Shown here piece by piece: positions 7,149-10,661 of a stretch of DNA of 10,661 nucleotides. The DNA is taken from NCBI GenBank assembly GCA_046483075.1, contig JAWODV010000097.1:1-10661 (forward strand), given 5' to 3'. This DNA comes from JASMTM01 sp046483075. GTDB lineage: Bacteria; Thermotogota; Thermotogae; Petrotogales; Kosmotogaceae. Below the pieces are notes generated by a model, which had not been told where the DNA came from, did not search any database, and saw nothing but the letters and a program-made list of their open reading frames with translations. The stretch's first letter is position 1, and each line of letters starts with the position of its first letter. Made by a program: the position numbers and the translations under genes.

Positions 7149-7163
7149 TCTAAATGATTTAGA
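7149..7163. promoter_or_regulatory. Perfect 15-base palindrome in the divergent promoter region
   Basis: TCTAAATGATTTAGA is an exact odd-centred palindrome between the two divergent genes. It lies just upstream of the candidate -35 box of the minus-strand cluster and far upstream of the plus-strand promoter at 7312-7340. It could be an operator or an activator site. AT-rich DNA produces palindromes by chance, so support is limited. Confidence 0.35.
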
Positions 7164-7311
7164 GGCATATGATAGTGATTATTCATAAAATGCTTACTTA
7201 TTCGGAAATAGATAATACAAATAAAATCGATGTTAGATATTGGCTTTTAGGTTTTGGGTGAAAATGTTCGTAAAAAAGAGGAAAAAAGACTTTGGTTTTT
7301 CTAAAATTAGA

Positions 7312-7340
7312 TTGTTTATTGAAATTTGTAAGGGTATAAT
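7312..7340 (+). promoter_or_regulatory. Promoter for the penicillin V acylase-like gene
   Basis: TTGTTT at 7312-7317, a 17-base spacer and a consensus TATAAT at 7335-7340. Transcription would start near 7347 and leave a leader of about 74 bases before the ATG at 7421. Spacing and -10 box are canonical. Confidence 0.6.
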
Positions 7341-7420
7341 TAATAATAAATAAAGTTTAAACATTATTTTAGTTATTATGATTTTGTCATATGTTTCAAA
7401 AATTAAAGGAGGATATTTTC

Positions 7421-8494
7421 ATGAGAAAAGTATTGGTTTTAGCACTTCTTATTCTATTATCAACATCTGTAATTCTTGCATGTACTGAGTTCTTACTTTC
7501 ACCGGAGAAGAATAATGGTTTAGTGATTTCTGGTAGAAGCATGGAGTTTTCATATCCGTTAGAATCAAAGGTTGTTTTCAGAAATCGTGGAGAAGAATTC
7601 AGCAGTCATTTACCTGATGGCTCGGAAGCCATTACTTGGACTTCCAAATATGGATATGTTGGATTGAATTCCTTTAATATGTCTAACGCAATATCTGAAG
7701 GTATGAATGAAATGGGTCTTTCTGTTAGTACTTTGTGGTTGCCATCAACTGAGTATGCTGAAGTTTCTGACACAGAAGATAAAAACAAAGTAATTGAAAT
7801 TTTGGACATTCCTGACTGGATTCTTGGTAATTTTAAAGATCTTGACAGTTTAAAGACTGAATTGAAGAAACTCACTGTCTGGGGAGAACATAATGAAATT
7901 ATTAAAGAGATACCACCTCTTCATCTTTCATTGCACGACAGTGAAGGTGGCAGTTTGGTGGTTGAATTCATTGATGGCGAAATGAATTTTTATGATAATC
8001 CAAATGGTGTTTTAACAAATTCACCTGAATTACCCTGGCATTTAACAAATCTTAGGAATTATGTGAACCTGAGTCCTTACATGGAAGAATCAACAATAAA
8101 CGGAATAGAATATAAAGGAATGGGTTTCGGTAGCGGTTATGTTGGTATTCCAGGAGATGGAACTCCTCCATCAAGGTTTATACGAATAAGTCTTTACAAA
8201 GATTTTGTAAATCCAGTTGAAACTCATGAAGAAGGAGTTATTTTAGCTCTTCATTTATTGAACACAGTAGATATCCCTGAAGGTGCGTCAAAAAGAAAAG
8301 GTGGAGGCGAAGCTTCCTTTGAAAACACACAATGGATAACAATAAAGGACCATCAAGAAATGAAGTTCTATTTTCGTTCCTATAATTGTCCAAGCCTTTA
8401 TCTTGTTGATCTAAACAAGGTTGACTTTTCTACAGGCACACCGCATAAAGAAATACCTGTTGATCAGAGCTTTGAAGTTATTGAAGTTCAGTAG
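7421..8494 (+). CDS. Choloylglycine hydrolase / penicillin V acylase family Ntn-hydrolase, exported
   Basis: Linear-amide hydrolase of 357 residues. I start it at ATG 7421, not at the in-frame ATG 7391, because AAAGGAGG lies eight bases upstream of 7421 and translation from there begins with a clean signal peptide (residues 1-20). Cleavage before Cys21 would expose the N-terminal nucleophile of this Ntn family (CTEFLL). Family motifs follow: GRSMEF at 38-43, with R39 and Glu42 where Asp is usual; EGMNEMGL at 93-100; VLTNSPELPWHLTNLRNY at 197-214, with N200; and PGDGTPPSRF at 244-253, with R252. Members cleave penicillin V, bile-salt conjugates or acyl-homoserine lactones; the substrate here is unknown. 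Export suggests action outside the inner membrane. An imperfect lipobox (VILAC) leaves a lipoprotein possible, but the Cys is better explained as the nucleophile. It is divergent from the ROK cluster. Confidence 0.85.
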   Translation: MRKVLVLALLILLSTSVILACTEFLLSPEKNNGLVISGRSMEFSYPLESKVVFRNRGEEFSSHLPDGSEAITWTSKYGYVGLNSFNMSNAISEGMNEMGLSVSTLWLPSTEYAEVSDTEDKNKVIEILDIPDWILGNFKDLDSLKTELKKLTVWGEHNEIIKEIPPLHLSLHDSEGGSLVVEFIDGEMNFYDNPNGVLTNSPELPWHLTNLRNYVNLSPYMEESTINGIEYKGMGFGSGYVGIPGDGTPPSRFIRISLYKDFVNPVETHEEGVILALHLLNTVDIPEGASKRKGGGEASFENTQWITIKDHQEMKFYFRSYNCPSLYLVDLNKVDFSTGTPHKEIPVDQSFEVIEVQ

Positions 8495-8529
8495 ACGCGT
8501 CAACTGTGAACTGATTGGAGCAAAAAAAT

Positions 8530-8955
8530 GTTGTACGTGGTAGGGTGTGCGTTGTACGCAAGATCAAAATACGAGAAGCCGAGAGGCCGGGAGTAAAACA
8601 CGTCCAAAATTTCATTTGGTCCACCGTCCAACGCTAGCCTAACGGAGCTTCGTCCATCGAATTAAATAATCGAGATTCGAGATCTGAGATCCGAGACTCG
8701 ATGAAAACCTTTCAAAAACGAGAAAGCGAGAATCCGAAACGAAAAAGCGAGAATCCGAGAACCTGAGATAAAACACTTGAACCATGAATGGTTATCCGGA
8801 AAACGACCGAAGCGAAAACCATTGATATGCGCCTTGTGGAACAGGCGGGTATACTGAGCAAAGCTCAGGATATACGAGCTGCGCTCGGATTTGCGCTTTC
8901 AGCGGAAAATGCCAAAGATCGAGTCTTGGGTCTAGGGTATGGGGTTTAGTAAAGA
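8530..8955 (+). repeat. Composite intergenic repeat element, copy 2
   Basis: This is the longer copy of the element at 534-842, in the same strand sense. It opens with GTTGTACG..GTAGG.TGTGCGTTGT (8530-8555). GA-rich CGAGA words follow at 8571-8592 and again at 8671-8766. CGTCCA boxes lie at 8601-8660, of which 8625-8660 matches 668-705. A short AACCAT/ATGGTT hairpin lies at about 8781-8794. The four-hairpin array is at 8824-8904 and the box GGGTCTAGGGTATGGGG at 8928-8944. No open frame or mobile-element gene is inside. It lies in the 3' region of the acylase-like gene and could be transcribed with it. Confidence 0.7.
8824..8904 (+). repeat. Tandem array of four hairpins, copy 2
   Basis: Units follow the same plan as 722-804. 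The stems are CGCC 8830-8833 with GGCG 8844-8847; CTGAGC 8854-8859 with GCTCAG 8863-8868 around AAA; CGAGC 8875-8879 with GCTCG 8883-8887 around TGC; and CGCT 8894-8897 with AGCG 8901-8904 around TTC. Relative to copy 1, stem 1 has a compensating pair swap, stem 2 is completely replaced but still pairs, stem 3 differs only in the loop, and stem 4 gains one T-A pair. Confidence 0.7.
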
Positions 8956-8971
8956 CAAGATAACACCCACC

Positions 8972-9002
8972 ACCGCAAGCGGTCCCCCGCCCTCAAGGGC
9001 GG
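8972..9002. repeat. Double GC-rich hairpin
   Basis: Two adjacent perfect stems: ACCG 8972-8975 with CGGT 8980-8983 around CAAG, and CCGCCC 8987-8992 with GGGCGG 8997-9002 around TCAA. Only a weak AATCTTTA follows, so termination is doubtful. It stands out against the surrounding AT-rich DNA and may be a dispersed palindromic element. Confidence 0.55.
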
Positions 9003-9025
9003 AATCTTTAAAACAAACAAAACAC

Positions 9026-9133
9026 GTTGTACGCTAGTAGGTTGTGCGTTGTTAGGAAAGTTCAAAAATAGAAGGCAAGAATGACAGAAAAGACGAAAAG
9101 ACGAGAAAAATTAAGAAAACCGAGATCCTAGAT
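9026..9133 (+). repeat. Partial third copy of the composite repeat
   Basis: GTTGTACG at 9026-9033, GTAGG at 9037-9041 and TGTGCGTTGT at 9043-9052 repeat the opening module at 8530-8555 with nearly the same spacing. A GA-rich tract with GACGAAAAGACGAGA and CCGAGATCC words follows to about 9133. The CGTCCA boxes, hairpin array and GGGTCTAGGG box are missing, so it is a fragment. Nothing further is seen between 9134 and 9229. Confidence 0.6.
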
Positions 9134-9233
9134 ACATTAAAGACTTCTTGAATATAAAAATGCATTGGGCAGAATAAACCGTTAAGAAGACAGAATTAGA
9201 GGCTAGCAGAAAAAGAAAATATTAAAAGCAAAA

Positions 9234-9261
9234 AGAACCGCTGGGTGGGCGGTTCTTTTTT
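9234..9261. terminator. Bidirectional rho-independent terminator
   Basis: AGAACCGC at 9234-9241 pairs with GCGGTTCT at 9249-9256 around a seven-base loop. T6 follows on the plus strand (9256-9261) and T5 on the minus strand (A run 9230-9234). It can end both the minus-strand tRNA operon, 40 bases away, and plus-strand transcription coming from the acylase-like gene and repeats. Confidence 0.85.
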
Positions 9262-9295
9262 GATACGCGTGCCTTTTTAGAACTTGATAACTTTT

Positions 9296-9372
9296 TGGTG
9301 GCGGCGGACAGACTCGAACTGTCGACTCTGCGGGTATGAACCGCATGCTCTAGCCAACTGAGCTACACCGCC
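9296..9372 (-). tRNA. tRNA-Met (CAU), elongator
   Basis: Full 77-base cloverleaf with encoded CCA. The acceptor stem GGCGGTG pairs with CGCCGCC (one G-U pair), and the anticodon stem TGCGG/CCGCA holds the loop TTCATAC, giving anticodon CAU. The T-arm is GACAG-TTCGAGT-CTGTC. The 1-72 position is a normal G-C pair and the initiator's three G-C pairs in the anticodon stem are absent, so I call it elongator Met. A CAU tRNA modified to read AUA (Ile2) is the alternative. Confidence 0.88.
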
Positions 9373-9382
9373 AATAAAAAAA

Positions 9383-9459
<77 letters not shown>

Positions 9460-9505
9460 CCGAATATCTTCTATATAATGACCATTAATGTCTTTTCGGC
9501 TTGTA

Positions 9506-9594
9506 TGGTGCCGGGGGCGGGACTTGAACCCGCACGAGGTTTACACCTCAACGGATTTTAAGTCCGTTACGTCTGCCGATTCCGTCACCCCGGC
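9506..9594 (-). tRNA. tRNA-Leu (UAA)
   Basis: An 89-base class II tRNA with encoded CCA. The acceptor stem GCCGGGG pairs perfectly with CCCCGGC, the anticodon stem ACGGA/TCCGT holds CTTAAAA (anticodon UAA), and a long variable arm (TGAGGTGTAAACCTCG) folds on itself. The T-arm is GCGGG-TTCAAGT-CCCGC. First gene of the three-tRNA operon, starting a few bases after the expected transcription start. Confidence 0.95.
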
Positions 9595-9603
9595 GCCGTT
9601 ATT

Positions 9604-9632
9604 ATAATAACACCAGCCATTATGGTTGTCAA
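9604..9632 (-). promoter_or_regulatory. Promoter of the tRNA operon
   Basis: The minus strand reads a perfect TTGACA at 9632-9627, a 17-base spacer and TATTAT at 9609-9604. The start would be near 9597, three bases before tRNA-Leu. An overlapping TATAAT at 9606-9601 has too long a spacer. This is the strongest promoter in the window, as expected for stable RNA. Confidence 0.8.
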
Positions 9633-9648
9633 GCTTGTTATAAGTCTT

Positions 9649-10661
9649 TCAAAACTCTATGCATTCAAGATTTGCTGGAATTTCAATATCAAATTCGTAC
9701 TTTAATTCTTCTCTGAGATTAAGAAGTGCTTCTTCATCTCCATGAACATATATAAGTTTGGATGGTTGAAGATCACGAGGTAACTGAATTAATTCATTGT
9801 AACTTGCATGACCTGAGAAGTTATAAATGTCTACATCACTTTTTAGCTCTATTGGTTTAAAGTCCTCTCCATTTTCTGAAAAAACAATTTCCTCTTCTTT
9901 ATTTCTATGAGCTTCAAGCAGTCTATAACCATTTGATTCAGGACTCTGGTATCCCATAAAAAGAACAGCATTTTTACTTGATTTAATTATTTCTTTAGAA
10001 AAAATATATGAAAGTGTTTCTTCTATCAACATTCCTGAACTTAGTATCAAAATCATGGGCTTACTTGAATTTAGAACAGTGTCAATTCTTTTAGGCATGA
10101 CCTTTACATATTGAGCGATGGATTCAGTAAACCATTCTCTTTGTTCTTTTTCTATTCCCAGGTAATCCTTTAAATATAGCTCTGTTATTACCAGTACCAT
10201 CCCGTTAATGTATATCGGTACCCTTGGAATTTTCTTTTCATCCATCATCTTCAATATCATATGTAAAACTTCTTGTCCTCTTCCAAGGGCAAATACAGGT
10301 AGAAGTGCCTGTCCTTTGTTTTCAAGAACTGAAGCTAATTTTTCGTTTAATCTTTTAAGCTCATCATATCTTGTAGCTCCATATCCTTCTTTTAGTCCGT
10401 AAGTTCCCTCTGAAATCAATATATCGATGTCTTCAGGGAGAGTTGCAGCTGGAATCGTATACTGATCTGTTAATGAAATGTCTCCTGTATAATAATATCT
10501 TTTTTTCTGATGTTCAATCAGTATAGAAGAAGCGCCCATAACATGACCTGCAGGATATAGTGTAACGTAAGCGCCTTTGCTCAGTTTCTGCCTTTTATAA
10601 TAGGGTAATGATAATATACTTCGTTTTGTTTCTTTGACCCTCTTGTGATTATAAAGAAGTG
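9649..10661 (-). CDS. Beta-CASP metallo-beta-lactamase-fold RNA nuclease-like protein, partial
   Basis: The frame is open from the right edge (first full codon at 10659) to TGA at 9651-9649, giving 336 visible residues; the N-terminus with the HxHxDH zinc motif lies outside. An ATG at 10539 is internal: just upstream the frame continues KGAYVTLYPAGHV, and PAGHVMGASS is the conserved metallo-beta-lactamase His motif. YYTGDISL supplies the metal-binding Asp. The beta-CASP part follows: DILISEGTYG, LLPVFALGRGQEVLHMI, ILILSSGMLIEE and FSGHASYNELIQL with the late His. The end is KLIYVHGDEEALLNLREEL, the RNA-specificity tail. Such proteins (COG1236-type, related to CPSF-73) process or degrade RNA. 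The substrate is unknown. No terminator separates it from the tRNA operon on the same strand, so read-through into the tRNAs is possible. Confidence 0.88.
   Translation of the reverse strand, partial: LLYNHKRVKETKRSILSLPYYKRQKLSKGAYVTLYPAGHVMGASSILIEHQKKRYYYTGDISLTDQYTIPAATLPEDIDILISEGTYGLKEGYGATRYDELKRLNEKLASVLENKGQALLPVFALGRGQEVLHMILKMMDEKKIPRVPIYINGMVLVITELYLKDYLGIEKEQREWFTESIAQYVKVMPKRIDTVLNSSKPMILILSSGMLIEETLSYIFSKEIIKSSKNAVLFMGYQSPESNGYRLLEAHRNKEEEIVFSENGEDFKPIELKSDVDIYNFSGHASYNELIQLPRDLQPSKLIYVHGDEEALLNLREELKYEFDIEIPANLECIEF

Larger units (their letters stand above)
7057..7420. other. Divergent intergenic region between the ROK and acylase-like genes
   Basis: AT-rich stretch without coding signals. 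It holds the ROK ribosome binding site and inverted repeat, the minus-strand promoter, the 15-base palindrome, the plus-strand promoter, a GTTTAAAC palindrome near 7357-7364 and the ribosome binding site at about 7406-7412. The part from about 7165 to 7310 shows nothing I can name. Confidence 0.6.

Noticed and set aside
7391..7420. An upstream in-frame ATG for the acylase-like gene
   Set aside because: It has no ribosome binding site and would put ten charged residues before the signal peptide; GGAGG is placed correctly for the ATG at 7421.
8485..8510. Inverted repeat GTTCA/TGAAC around the stop codon of the acylase-like gene as a terminator
   Set aside because: The stem is short with a 16-base loop, and an A run rather than a T run follows it.
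9474..9479. A TATAAT on the plus strand between tRNA-fMet and tRNA-Leu
   Set aside because: It points away from the minus-strand tRNAs and no plus-strand gene follows; there is also no -35 box of note.
10537..10539. ATG at 10539 as start of the beta-CASP gene
   Set aside because: The frame stays open to the window edge and the conserved PAGHV motif lies partly upstream of this ATG, so it is internal.

Overview
The window looks like a chromosomal segment of a member of the Thermotogota, most likely the Kosmotoga/Mesotoga branch. This is inferred from protein style, from gene order, and from long gene-free stretches of degenerate GA-rich and hairpin repeats. No rRNA or other decisive marker is present, so the assignment is moderate. 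The DNA is AT-rich. Nearly all coding is on the minus strand; one gene is on the plus strand.

Layout: (1) 1-493, minus: 5' part of a nucleoside phosphorylase that runs off the left edge. (2) 494-1051: gene-free stretch with a composite repeat element (GA-rich tract, CGTCCA boxes, array of four small hairpins, GGGTCTAGGG box) and a plus-strand terminator. (3) 7056 down to 1052, minus: a compact five-gene cluster, ROK-family repressor, GH3 beta-N-acetylhexosaminidase-like enzyme, sugar-binding protein and two ABC permeases. Gene order matches what I recall of the Thermotoga maritima TM0808-TM0812 chitobiose/GlcNAc locus. No ATPase gene is present. (4) 7057-7420: divergent regulatory region with two candidate promoters and two palindromes. 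(5) 7421-8494, plus: exported Ntn-hydrolase of the choloylglycine hydrolase/penicillin V acylase family. (6) 8495-9233: a second, longer copy of the composite repeat element, a double hairpin and a third partial copy. (7) 9594 down to 9296, minus: a tRNA operon, Leu(UAA), initiator fMet(CAU), elongator Met(CAU), with a strong promoter and a bidirectional terminator. (8) 9649 to the right edge, minus: 3' part of a beta-CASP metallo-beta-lactamase RNA nuclease-like gene.

How the genes work together: the binding protein and two permeases probably import a GlcNAc-containing oligosaccharide, the cytoplasmic GH3 enzyme cleaves it, and the ROK protein senses a product and controls the cluster through palindromes just upstream of its own gene. 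The ATPase would be supplied from elsewhere.

Most notable: the two hairpin arrays about 8 kb apart, whose stems differ in sequence but stay self-complementary; the second permease, which carries an apparent beta-sandwich domain in its first external loop; a ROK protein without the family's zinc site; and an initiator tRNA with an apparent U1-U72 mismatch.
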